Assembly (NCBI RefSeq): GCF_025532145.1
Contig: NZ_ARXS01000002.1
Coordinates: forward strand, 186,001 to 250,000
DNA: 64,000 bases
DNA from: Alloalcanivorax balearicus MACL04
GTDB taxonomy: Bacteria > Pseudomonadota > Gammaproteobacteria > Pseudomonadales > Alcanivoracaceae
Direction of reading: 5' to 3'
Positions 37,689-45,880 of this stretch are shown here, piece by piece; position 1 is the first letter of the stretch; every line of letters starts with the position of its first letter. The position numbers and the translations under genes were made by a program. A model generated the notes under the pieces. That model saw only the letters and a program-made list of their open reading frames with translations. It had not been told where the DNA came from and did no database searches.

Positions 37689-39026
37689 TCACTCCACCCG
37701 CCGATAGTCGATGCCGCGCAGGGAGTTGGGCAGCGCTTCCTGGATGGTCAGGTCCACGAACTGGCCGATCAGGTCCAGCTCATCGGTCTGGAAGTTCACC
37801 ACCCGATTGTTTTCGGTACGGCCCTTGAGCTGGCCGGGATCCTTCTTGGAGAAGCCGTCCACCAGGATACGCTGGGTGCTGCCCACCATCTTGCGGGAGA
37901 TATCCTGGGTATTCTGGGCGATCCGCTGTTGCAGGAGGCGCAGGCGCTCCTTCTTCACCGCCATGGGCACATCATCGGGCAGATCCGCCGCGGGCGTGCC
38001 GGGGCGGGCGCTGTAGATGAAGCTGAAGGAATTGTCGAAGCCGATATCCGCGATCAGATTCATGGTGGCTTCGAAGTCGTCGTCGGTTTCGCCGGGGAAG
38101 CCGATGATGAAATCCGAGCTGTAGGAGATATCCGGGCGGATACGCCGTAATTTGCGCAGCTTGGCCTTGTACTCCAGCACCGTGTGATTGCGTTTCATCA
38201 GCGCCAGGATGCGGTCGGAACCGGATTGCACCGGCAGATGCAGGTGGCTGACCAGTTCCGGCACCTCCTCGTACACCTGGATCAGGGCGTCGGAGAACTC
38301 CACCGGATGGCTGGTGGTGTAGCGAATACGATCGATGCCGTCGATATCCCGGATCAACAGCAGCAAGTCGGCGAAGTCCAGGATTTCACCATTGGCGCCC
38401 TGGCCCCGATAGGCGTTGACGTTCTGGCCCAGCAGGTTGACTTCGCGCACGCCCAGATCCGCCAGATGACGGATCTCATCCAGCACCGGACGCACTGGAC
38501 GGCTGACTTCCTCGCCACGGGTATAGGGCACGACACAGAACGAGCAGTATTTGGAGCAGCCTTCCATGATCGAGACGAACGCCGAGGGGCCGTCCACGCT
38601 GGGCTCGGGCAGACGGTCGAACTTTTCGATCTCCGGGAAGGTCACATCGATGGCCAGTTCCCGCGTGGTGGCCGCCTGCTGGATCAACCCGGGCAGCCGA
38701 TGCAGGGTCTGCGGGCCGAAGACCACATCCACATAGGGCGCGCGATCACGGATCGCCTCGCCTTCCTGGCTAGCCACGCAGCCGCCGACGCCGATGATCA
38801 GGTCCGGCTTGTGCTCCTTGAGCTGTTTCCAGCGGCCCAGTTGGTGGAACACCTTTTCCTGGGCCTTCTCGCGGATCGAGCAGGTATTGAGCAGCAGCAC
38901 ATCCGCTTCGTCCGCGTTGTCGGTGGGCTCCAGGCCATGACTGGATTCCAGCAAATCCGCCATGCGCGACGAGTCGTACTCGTTCATCTGGCAGCCGTGG
39001 GTCTGAATAAACAGCTTGCGTGCCAT
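37689..39026 (-). CDS. miaB: tRNA-2-methylthio-N6-dimethylallyladenosine synthase
   Basis: This radical-SAM methylthiotransferase modifies A37 of tRNAs. The N-terminal UPF0004 domain carries its cluster cysteines in [27 protein letters not shown] and [11 protein letters not shown]. The radical-SAM motif [15 protein letters not shown] and a C-terminal TRAM domain follow. The ATG at 39026 ([13 protein letters not shown]) gives 445 aa. It is the first gene of the ancestral miaB-ybeZ-ybeY-corC-lnt series, now separated from ybeZ by the sulfate operon. Confidence 0.97.
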   Translation of the reverse strand: MARKLFIQTHGCQMNEYDSSRMADLLESSHGLEPTDNADEADVLLLNTCSIREKAQEKVFHQLGRWKQLKEHKPDLIIGVGGCVASQEGEAIRDRAPYVDVVFGPQTLHRLPGLIQQAATTRELAIDVTFPEIEKFDRLPEPSVDGPSAFVSIMEGCSKYCSFCVVPYTRGEEVSRPVRPVLDEIRHLADLGVREVNLLGQNVNAYRGQGANGEILDFADLLLLIRDIDGIDRIRYTTSHPVEFSDALIQVYEEVPELVSHLHLPVQSGSDRILALMKRNHTVLEYKAKLRKLRRIRPDISYSSDFIIGFPGETDDDFEATMNLIADIGFDNSFSFIYSARPGTPAADLPDDVPMAVKKERLRLLQQRIAQNTQDISRKMVGSTQRILVDGFSKKDPGQLKGRTENNRVVNFQTDELDLIGQFVDLTIQEALPNSLRGIDYRRVE

Positions 39027-39325
39027 GGGTCGCTCAACCGTGGTTGTGGATCGGTTCCGGTGCGTCATTTTGCCGCATCGGGGTGTGCCGGGCGCCGTAA
39101 TGGACTACAACGGGCCGCCACCGGCACTCCGGGAAAATGGGCGCGAATTATACCGCCGCCCTGGTCAAACTGCGAACCATCGCGGCTGTAAAGATGGTGG
39201 CGGCAAAAATGTCGGGCCGGGGCTTGGTAACGGCCGGGTCGCGGGGGTATGGTCCCTGGGCGTCACCGCAAAGCCGGGCAAATCGGCCCGGGCGGCGTAT
39301 AGATCATAAACAGGCTCTAACAGGT

Positions 39326-39919
39326 ATGAACAATAAAGACGGTTTCACAAGCGCATTCCTTTTCCGCATTCTGGTCGCCGGCGCCGCGCTGTTACTGGTG
39401 GCCTGTTCCGAGCCGGCCAAGGAATTACCGGTCAACACCCGTCTGGGCGGCGATTTCACTCTGACCGACCACAATGGGGAGCGGTTCAGTCTGTCATCCC
39501 TGAACGGCGAGGTGGTGATTCTGTTTTTCGGCTATACCCACTGCCCGGATATTTGTCCGGCGGTGCTGGCCCGCGTGTCCCAGGTGTACCGGAATCTGAA
39601 AGAGCAGGGGGAGGCGGATCGGGTGCAGCCGGTGTTCGTGACCTTCGACCCGGAACGGGATACCGCGGAACATCTGCGCGAGTACCTGCCCTGGTTCAAA
39701 GCGGACATTATTGGTCTGACCGGTGACGTGCCGGCGATCCAGAAGGTGGCGGAACAGTACGGGGTGGTGTTCATCAAAGAGGATGGAGACAGCGGGGAAG
39801 CGGACTTTACCCACAGTGACTATATCTACCTGTTGGACCAGCAGGGCCGGGTGCGCAAGGTGTATCCGGCGGATTTCAATATCGACGAGGTGGTAGCCGA
39901 TGTTAAAACGCTTCTTTAG
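39326..39919 (+). CDS. Sco1/SenC family copper chaperone lipoprotein
   Basis: This thioredoxin-fold protein delivers copper to the Cu-A site of cytochrome c oxidase. The lipobox is LLLVACSEP (C27). The copper site is CPDIC (C73, C77) with the partner histidine in FTHSDYIYLLD (about H163). At 197 aa it is complete from the ATG at 39326. Longer frames upstream are not family-like. Its end overlaps the PCuAC gene by 20 bases. Usually sco lies near ctaA/cyoE, but here those genes are about 22 kb away. Confidence 0.93.
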   Translation: MNNKDGFTSAFLFRILVAGAALLLVACSEPAKELPVNTRLGGDFTLTDHNGERFSLSSLNGEVVILFFGYTHCPDICPAVLARVSQVYRNLKEQGEADRVQPVFVTFDPERDTAEHLREYLPWFKADIIGLTGDVPAIQKVAEQYGVVFIKEDGDSGEADFTHSDYIYLLDQQGRVRKVYPADFNIDEVVADVKTLL

Positions 39920-40349
39920 TGCCGTGAGTCGTACCGTGAGTGCCGTGCTGTTGGTGGCCGCCAGCGCCGGCGCCGTGGCGGATGTACGTATCGAGCAGGC
40001 CTGGCTGCGCGCGGTACCGCCGGTATCGCCGTCCATGGCCGGTTATTTCGTGCTGGTGAACGATACCGATGAGCCGGTGGTGCTGACCGGCGCCCGCGCG
40101 GAATTCGCCGGCATGGCCATGTTGCACGACACCAGCACCGATGGTGAGGGCCGCCGCAGCATGTCCCATCTGAAGGAGGTCACCATCCCGGCCGGTGAGA
40201 GTCTGGCCTTTACCCCCGGTGGCCGTCATCTGATGCTGATGAAAATGGACCCGGTGCCGGAGGCGGGAGAGACCCCGAAGGTGTGTCTGGCCTTCCAGAA
40301 TCATGCTGACCTGTGTGGTGCCTTCCAGGTGCGCCACAACGAGCCCTGA
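39900..40349 (+). CDS. PCu(A)C periplasmic copper chaperone
   Basis: This 149-aa exported protein has a signal peptide ending in SAGAVA and the copper-binding pattern seen as MLHDTST, MSHLKEV and GGRHLMLMKM. PCuAC works with Sco to load copper into cytochrome oxidase. The 20-base overlap with sco implies joint translation, which fits. Following it by one base is an endonuclease/phosphatase-fold gene. Confidence 0.92.
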   Translation: MLKRFFSAVSRTVSAVLLVAASAGAVADVRIEQAWLRAVPPVSPSMAGYFVLVNDTDEPVVLTGARAEFAGMAMLHDTSTDGEGRRSMSHLKEVTIPAGESLAFTPGGRHLMLMKMDPVPEAGETPKVCLAFQNHADLCGAFQVRHNEP

Positions 40350-40350
40350 C

Positions 40351-41319
40351 ATGACCGGCCAATACTGGCGGTGCTGGCTTCTGGCCGCGGCGGTACTGGT
40401 CACCGGACCGGTACTCGCGGACTGTCGTGATCTGGCGCCGGCGCGCCCGTTGCCCTCGGCGGAGGACGGCCAGATCAGTCTGGCCACGTTCAATCTCTGG
40501 CGTCTGCGGGATGCCAGAAAGGACAGCTCGCTCGACCGTCCCTTATCGAAAGCCGTGTACCAGGCCCGCCTCGAGGCAGTGGCCCGGTACATTACCCGGG
40601 AGCTGCGGGCGCCGGCTTTGCTGGCGGTGCAGGAAGTGGAAAGCGCCACGGTGCTGAAGGCGCTGAGCCGGGCTATTTCCACGGCGGGCGGGCCGGACTA
40701 CAAGGTGGTGCTGCTGGAAGGGCACGACCCGGCGGGCATGGATGTGGGCCTGTTGTACCGGGCGCCGGTCACGCTGGGAGGTCACCAGGCCTTGTTCGGC
40801 GACGACCGTTTTCAGCGGCAGCCGTTGTTCACCCGGCCTCCCTTGCAGGTCGAGGTGCGCACCCCGGTGGCCTTCGATCTGGTGGTGGTTCATCTGCGCA
40901 GTGCCCGGGATCTGAATCAGAAGGACTGGGTGGCGCCGAAGCGCCGGCGCCAGGCCGCGGCCATCGCTGGCTGGGCGGCGGATCAGGCTGGGCCCGTGGT
41001 GGTGGCGGGGGACTTCAACAGTGCGCCGGACAGTGGCCGCTTCAGTGAGCCGTTGGAGCAATTCGAGAACGGGGACCTGATCAGTGCCTGGTCGCGATTG
41101 CCCGAGAAAGAACGTTATTCCTTCCGGCATCAGTGCCGTCCGCAGGCGTTGGATCACATCTTTTTCTCCCCGTCGCTAAAGCAGCATGTCCAGAGAGTGG
41201 CGGTCAGCCGCGGCAATGCCGGACGCTACGATGTGCTCTACGATCACGACGGTACCCGGGTGGTGTCCGATCATGATGTGCTGGGGATTTATCTGAAAGC
41301 CGGGGCGTTGGCGGATTAA
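40351..41319 (+). CDS. Endonuclease/exonuclease/phosphatase family protein, exported
   Basis: This 322-aa protein has a signal-like N-terminus (WLLAAAVLVTGPVLA) and the EEP fold: LATFNLWRLRD, AVQEVESATVL (catalytic Glu), MDVGLLYRA, VVAGDFNSAPDSG (Asp/Asn) and VVSDHDVLGIYL (SDH). It could act on nucleic acid, a phospholipid or a phosphoester outside the cytoplasm. The substrate is unknown. The ATG directly follows the stop of the PCuAC gene, so it is in the same operon. Confidence 0.87.
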   Translation: MTGQYWRCWLLAAAVLVTGPVLADCRDLAPARPLPSAEDGQISLATFNLWRLRDARKDSSLDRPLSKAVYQARLEAVARYITRELRAPALLAVQEVESATVLKALSRAISTAGGPDYKVVLLEGHDPAGMDVGLLYRAPVTLGGHQALFGDDRFQRQPLFTRPPLQVEVRTPVAFDLVVVHLRSARDLNQKDWVAPKRRRQAAAIAGWAADQAGPVVVAGDFNSAPDSGRFSEPLEQFENGDLISAWSRLPEKERYSFRHQCRPQALDHIFFSPSLKQHVQRVAVSRGNAGRYDVLYDHDGTRVVSDHDVLGIYLKAGALAD

Positions 41320-41336
41320 CGGAAGAGAATGAAAAG

Positions 41337-41415
41337 CACCGTGGGGCCTGCTTGCGTTGTTTGCGAGGACCAGGGAAGGCCCCACGGTGAAAAACGGTGG
41401 GCGGCGTTGCCGCCC
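41337..41415. terminator. Hairpins between convergent EEP and porin genes
   Basis: CACCGTGGGGCCT (41337-41349) pairs perfectly with AGGCCCCACGGTG (41377-41389), followed by AAAAA on the plus strand. A second stem GGGCGGC/GCCGCCC is at 41399-41415. The position between convergent stops at 41319 and 41435 suits a two-way terminator. Confidence 0.6.
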
Positions 41416-41434
41416 GGGAACCAGCGCGGTTCGG

Positions 41435-42148
41435 TTAGATCTCGAAGGCGTAGGACACGACGAACAGCAGATCGTCGTCCACATCGTCCTTGTCGCCGAC
41501 ACACTCCCCATTCAGGAACAGAGCGTCATCGTTGTTGTTGATGGCGCAGTCGTCAGCGGAGATCACTTTGGACACGGTGAAGCTCAGGTTGTCGGTGAGC
41601 GCGTAGCTCAAGTCCAAGTGAGTGTAGTTGGTGTCATCGGCGTCGTTGTCCCAGGTGCCGACCAGAATGCCGTATTTGTCGTAGCTGTAGCCCAGGGTGT
41701 AGTAGCGGTCCTTGTTATCGGTAGCGTCGTTACCGTGGCCGTAGTCACCCACACCGAAGTAACCGGTGAACGTGACCCCGGCGTAACCGAGGCTGGCAAC
41801 GATTTCGGCCAGATCGGAGTCGGTGTCGTTCGGGTAGTTGTAGTCGATGTAGGACAGGTCGTAGGTGAGGTCACCAAAGGCGCCGCCGTAACCGACATAC
41901 AAATCGTATTCAGTGGAATCGGTTTCGGAGCTGCCCCAGACGCCGGCATAGAGGCCGGAGGCGTGGCTGTAGTCCAAGCTACCGAAAACTTGAGCCGCGC
42001 CGTTGGAAATATCCTGACCACGCCAGAAGTACATGTTGGAAATGCCCAGGCTACCGCCGATTTCCGCTGCCGCCATGCCCGGCATGATCATGCCGGCGGC
42101 GACCGCCGCGGCCAGTACGGTTTTTTTCATCCCGAATGCGTGTTTCAT
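41435..42148 (-). CDS. TorF family putative outer-membrane porin
   Basis: This 237-aa protein has a signal peptide (KKTVLAAAVAAGMIMPGMAAA) and a beta-rich mature part beginning EIGGSLGISNMYFWRGQDISNG, the mark of the TorF/gcw_chp family, and ending in the aromatic-terminal LLFVVSYAFEI expected of a barrel. Acidic loops (DTDSD, NDATDNKD) are conspicuous. AGAGGG precedes the ATG at 42148. The transported substance is unknown. Confidence 0.88.
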   Translation of the reverse strand: MKHAFGMKKTVLAAAVAAGMIMPGMAAAEIGGSLGISNMYFWRGQDISNGAAQVFGSLDYSHASGLYAGVWGSSETDSTEYDLYVGYGGAFGDLTYDLSYIDYNYPNDTDSDLAEIVASLGYAGVTFTGYFGVGDYGHGNDATDNKDRYYTLGYSYDKYGILVGTWDNDADDTNYTHLDLSYALTDNLSFTVSKVISADDCAINNNDDALFLNGECVGDKDDVDDDLLFVVSYAFEI

Positions 42149-42374
42149 GTGCAACCCTCTTTGCAAATGGCAAGTGTTCTAATGTGTCCTGTTATGCGCT
42201 CCTGGCGCACTGGCCTGGGAGGCTTGTCACTTTGCAAAGCAGGGTCCGTGCCAAAATGGAAAACCCAAGAAAAAACAAGAAGTTGTGATGAGGGCGTTGG
42301 GGCGGAAGGGGAAATAGGGGCGAGGAGTGGAGAAGCGGTGCGCCGCCTTGGTGCGCCGCACCGAGTTGGTGCGT

Positions 42375-42845
42375 TTATTTGGGGCACTCCCAGGACGTCA
42401 CCACGGCGTCGGCCTGAAGGCTGTTGTCGCCGGCCACTTCCAGGCCGCACTGGCCGTTGCTGTAAGTGAAGTGGGCGTTGTAGCTGGCACCGGGTTGAGC
42501 ATTGAACTGCACCGCCACCCGGCACAGATCCCGGTTCCCCGCCGAACCTTTCTGGTAAATGACACCGATGCGCGCCTGCTCGTCTGCTCGCACGGTGGTG
42601 GTGACTTCCGGCGCTTTCTTCATGGTTTTCAGCAGTTCGTCGAAGGCTTTGGTCTCGAAGGGAACCTGCTGCAGGGAAGTGGGTGTGGACTGAAAGCCCT
42701 TGCCCGGTACGCATACCACCGGTTGGGCGGCGATGTTGTCGCTGGAGAAAGTGACGGTGGCGACGTCCCCATCGGTGGGCGCCGTGTAGCTGAGCATCTG
42801 GCAGCCGGTGAGCAGAAGGGCGGGAAGGGGAAGCAAGTATTTCAT
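42375..42845 (-). CDS. Small lipoprotein of unknown function
   Basis: This 156-aa protein has a clear lipoprotein signal (PLPALLLTGCQM) and GAGGACCC before the ATG. The mature part has four cysteines after the lipidated one (VVCVPGKG, RDLCRVAV, NGQCGLEV, SWECPK), suggesting two disulfides in the periplasm. I do not recognise a domain. It stands alone between the porin gene and a REP-bearing gap. Confidence 0.75.
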   Translation of the reverse strand: MKYLLPLPALLLTGCQMLSYTAPTDGDVATVTFSSDNIAAQPVVCVPGKGFQSTPTSLQQVPFETKAFDELLKTMKKAPEVTTTVRADEQARIGVIYQKGSAGNRDLCRVAVQFNAQPGASYNAHFTYSNGQCGLEVAGDNSLQADAVVTSWECPK

Positions 42846-43003
42846 GGTGGGTCCTCATGACAAATAGGGGCGAAGCCGTCAGGCGAATATAAAGCGTGCC
42901 CAAAATGATGCAAAACCAGGGCCACTTTGGCGCACGCTCCGGAAAGGTCAGGACGCCGACGTTGTGGGCCAGCCTGTTAACCTCGCGACCGCTGGCACGG
43001 AAG
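42846..43003. other. Leader of the lipoprotein gene, no gene seen
   Basis: The gap 42846-43337 (492 bp) contains only the REP-like repeat at 43004 and, to its right, sequence related to the flanks of other repeats. I see no coding pattern or RNA gene. Confidence 0.5.
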
Positions 43004-43096
43004 GGGCTACGAAGCCGCTGTGGGAGCTTGCCTGCAAGCGAAGGGGCTTCCGGGCCCCAGGATTCGCTTGCAGGCAAGCTCCCACAGCGGCTTCCG
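43004..43096. repeat. REP-like inverted repeat, copy 3
   Basis: It has the same arms as copies 1 and 2 and a GGCTTCCGGGCCCCAGG spacer. The right flank (ATGTCTCCAAGGCCCGCAAC) resembles the flank that follows the copies near 54926 and 61591, suggesting a larger composite unit. Confidence 0.85.
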
Positions 43097-43337
43097 AATT
43101 TATGTCTCCAAGGCCCGCAACAGGCTTGGGATGTAACGCGACTGCAGCGGCTGAAAGGACATCCATGGTTGCCGATTACCTTGAAGCGGAGCCGGGTCCG
43201 GTAAAGGCGTAACACGGTTCCGCTGTGCTTGATGGAGGGGGACACCGTATCCTTTCAAACTGGCGATGAACCCAAAATAATCTCATTGAATGATTGCCAG
43301 AGCGGCAGGCCCGGTTTTCGACCTTTTGCCGTCCGGA

Positions 43338-44375
43338 TCACCCGAACCAATGCTTCATCGCCTGCCGGGTCAGGTTTTCCCTTGCTTCTCCGCGCGGCAG
43401 CCAGTTGCCGGCGTTTACCGCCATGGCCACCAGGAATTCGAACAGCGGCAAATGCTGACGCAGCACCCGGTTGTGGCGATGGCCGATGATCGGATTGAAC
43501 AGGCCGAAAAAATCCAACAGCTGGCGGGGGTTTTTTCGTACCCACAGCCAGGAGCCCATTTCCAGGGTGAATGGCAGAAACAACCGGTCCGGGTGTTGCT
43601 CCCGGGCTTCGTCGTAGAGGTAGTCCCACAGATCGCCGTGGGTGGTGTAGTTCACCGATTGCGGTTCGATCAGATAAGGGTGGTGATAAGGGTAGGTGTG
43701 CTCGAGGATCTGTTTGAGACGGTATACCTCCGCGAGGTGCGCAATGGGATTCTGGCTGCGGGCGTAACAGCACCAGATGCGGTCGCGGCGGCCAAAACCG
43801 CTGTGGCAGTCCAGGCTGATCGATACCGGAGCGTTCATCAGGCGCTGCCGCACCGTGTTCACCAGCGCCTGCGCCTCGGTTTCCATGGGCTCACCGGCAC
43901 GCCCCCGATACCAGGGCAGGTGACGGCTCAGGCGCTGGCCGCCGGCCAGAAAGGGGACCTTGCCTTCCGCATCCACCGGCGCATTGCGCATCAGGTCGAC
44001 GCCATTGGGATTGCTGCGGGTACGCCGCCAGATGCCGCCGGGGTTGATCATCGGCATGAACACCAGCCGCACCCGTTCCAGCCGCCGGTGCAATTGATCA
44101 TCCCATTGCAGTCGATGGATCAGACTATGCAACCACGACAACAGCACCTGGGAGCCGATCCGCTCGACGCCGTGCACGCCGCCAAAGAAGCCGACCACCG
44201 GGGCACCGGGGGAACGGCTGCCCATCTCCAGCACCCGCAATGGCAGCGTGATATCGCCCATCTGGACGGTGTCCACGTCATGCACACGCAGGTGCCGTTC
44301 ACCCAGTCGGATCAGCGACTCCAGGTGTAACCATTCGGGCAGGTGGCGTTGAAATTGATACAGGCGTTGTTCCAT
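43338..44375 (-). CDS. M14 family zinc carboxypeptidase-like protein
   Basis: This 345-aa protein has the M14 metal motif HxxE in FGGVHGVERIGSQV, the third ligand histidine in SLDCHSGFG, and a catalytic glutamate in PFTLEMGSW. MINPGGIWRRTRSNPNGVDLMRN is the substrate-carboxylate-binding arginine region. No signal peptide is visible, so it is probably cytosolic. The substrate may be a peptide or an amino-acylated small molecule. It is divergent from the C92 gene. Confidence 0.85.
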   Translation of the reverse strand: MEQRLYQFQRHLPEWLHLESLIRLGERHLRVHDVDTVQMGDITLPLRVLEMGSRSPGAPVVGFFGGVHGVERIGSQVLLSWLHSLIHRLQWDDQLHRRLERVRLVFMPMINPGGIWRRTRSNPNGVDLMRNAPVDAEGKVPFLAGGQRLSRHLPWYRGRAGEPMETEAQALVNTVRQRLMNAPVSISLDCHSGFGRRDRIWCCYARSQNPIAHLAEVYRLKQILEHTYPYHHPYLIEPQSVNYTTHGDLWDYLYDEAREQHPDRLFLPFTLEMGSWLWVRKNPRQLLDFFGLFNPIIGHRHNRVLRQHLPLFEFLVAMAVNAGNWLPRGEARENLTRQAMKHWFG

Positions 44376-44565
44376 CGGCGCGCGTCAGTGGGTGACGGTC
44401 GGCGTCTGTCAAAGCAGGCGCACAGGGCAGGATGGCGGGTTTTGGTTAAGGTTTCATGACGATTGAGGCGTCGCGTTTTTGTCATGGAACTGCGATGCAA
44501 CTGTCAGTGTAGTGTCATCCGAACTGGCCACTCTGCCCTTGACGCTGGCGGCGGAAATCACCGTG

Positions 44566-45276
44566 ATGCAGAGCCTCGACAACTTCGCCTTGAACCTGGA
44601 AACCGGTGATGTGCTGTTGTTCGCCGGACGAGGGGTCACCAGTACCGTGATTCGCTGGTTCACCCGCAGTCCCTGGAGTCATGTGGGCATGGTAGTGCGC
44701 CTGCCGGAAGTGGCGGAGCCGATGGTGCTGGAATCCACCGGCCTGAGTGAATCGGCGGACTGGATGCTGGGACACCCGGTGATGGGCGTGGCGCTGGTGC
44801 CGCTGTCACGCAAGATCGCGGAATACCCGGGTGATGTGGCGGTAAGGCGCCGTGAAGGGCCGCCGCTGACACCGCTCCAGCAGCGATTGATGCAGCGGTT
44901 GGTGCGGCGGCTGCTGCACCGGCCCTACAAGAACTATCTGTTGTGTAATCTCTACGATGCCCTGAGCGGCTTTTCCGGACGCCGCCGCCGCTCCGGCTGG
45001 TTCTGTTCGGAACTGGTGGCGGAGTGTTACCGGCGGCTCGGCTGGCTGCCGGACACGGTTTGCCCTCACCGTTTCGTTCCCGGTCATTTCGGCTCCCGTC
45101 GGCTGAGTCTCACCGCCGGCCGGCTATTGCCGGCGCAGTGGCTGAAGCGGCTCAAATCCAGCGCCGCACCCGCTGCCGATAGCGCCGCCACTGATCCCCG
45201 AACTGTTGCTCGTGAAACGCTTCTTCCGCGGCGATCACGTGGTGATGCATCACCCACAGAATCGGCGGCAGCATGA
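44566..45276 (+). CDS. YiiX/C92-type papain-like amidase
   Basis: This 236-aa protein is related to permuted NlpC/P60 enzymes. The catalytic histidine is in TRSPWSHVGMVVRLPE and the cysteine in SGWFCSELVAECYRRLGW. LETGDVLLFAGRG is the family N-terminus. It may cleave amide or thioester bonds in the envelope. The last 40 or so residues (KSSAAPAADSAATDPRTVAR onward) are low complexity and lie over the end of the convergent methyltransferase gene, so the true product may once have ended earlier. The start could also be the GTG at 44563. Confidence 0.82.
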   Translation: MQSLDNFALNLETGDVLLFAGRGVTSTVIRWFTRSPWSHVGMVVRLPEVAEPMVLESTGLSESADWMLGHPVMGVALVPLSRKIAEYPGDVAVRRREGPPLTPLQQRLMQRLVRRLLHRPYKNYLLCNLYDALSGFSGRRRRSGWFCSELVAECYRRLGWLPDTVCPHRFVPGHFGSRRLSLTAGRLLPAQWLKRLKSSAAPAADSAATDPRTVARETLLPRRSRGDASPTESAAA

Positions 45277-45613
45277 TCAGCATGCCGGGACTGGAAAGAC
45301 TGAGAGCGCAGCCCAGATGAAGCAAGGCGAAGGCCAGATAAATGGGATTTCGGGTCAGGCGGAAGACGCCGCCGGTGATCAACTCCCGTGCCGCGCGATG
45401 TGGCAAAACCGTGGTGCGGTGTCGATAAAACTGCACCATCGCGCCGGCCAGCAACAGCACCGCGAACAACGCCAGCGCCGTGGCCAGTGCGTACTGGCCG
45501 GGCCATGCCGGCAGGGTCCAGTGCAGCGCCTGGTCCAGGCCATAGCCCACCAGCAAGCCACCCAGATGCAGCAAAGGAGGGGGAATGCGAACCTCGGGAT
45601 GTTCCAATGCCAT
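45152..45613 (-). CDS. ICMT-like integral membrane methyltransferase
   Basis: This 153-aa membrane protein has about four helices and the isoprenylcysteine methyltransferase/PEMT pattern: ELITGGVFRLTRNPIYLAF and VIAAEEAFHEQQFGDQWRRYRQRVRRWI. It likely methylates a lipid or a small lipophilic thiol. Its substrate is unknown. Its 3' end overlaps the convergent C92 gene by 125 bp. Confidence 0.87.
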   Translation of the reverse strand: MALEHPEVRIPPPLLHLGGLLVGYGLDQALHWTLPAWPGQYALATALALFAVLLLAGAMVQFYRHRTTVLPHRAARELITGGVFRLTRNPIYLAFALLHLGCALSLSSPGMLIMLPPILWVMHHHVIAAEEAFHEQQFGDQWRRYRQRVRRWI

Positions 45614-45769
45614 GTTCAGAGGCCTATCGTTGTCAGTGAAGAAAAGCTGGGTTATGGTAATTCACATCCCGCCATTGCGGGAGTGATCGCGATCCGCTGG
45701 AACAACTGTTGTTGAAGCTCGGCGAACAACACTGCCGATAAAGCAATCGGCGGCGGGCGCGAACGTCAC

Positions 45770-45839
45770 TTGTGAAATGCACTGTGACAGCACATGTGAA
45801 TATTGCTTGTGAATATCACTTGTGAATTTACTTGTGAAA
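45770..45839. repeat. Array of six TGTGA motifs at 12-13 bp spacing
   Basis: TGTGA starts at 45771, 45783, 45795, 45808, 45821 and 45833, mostly in the form CTTGTGAA. Two units read TCACTTGTGAA, an imperfect dyad. The array ends about 40 bp before the PIN-PhoH start. It looks like an iteron-type protein-binding array rather than coding repeats, because the period is not a multiple of three. Confidence 0.7.
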
Positions 45840-45880
45840 CGGTCCGTCGCCATGTCCTGCAACCTTGAAAGGGGAAACGC

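Noticed and set aside
45770-45839. CRISPR-like array
   Set aside because: The repeats are only 5-9 bp with 12-13 bp period. There are no 20-40 bp spacers and no cas genes.
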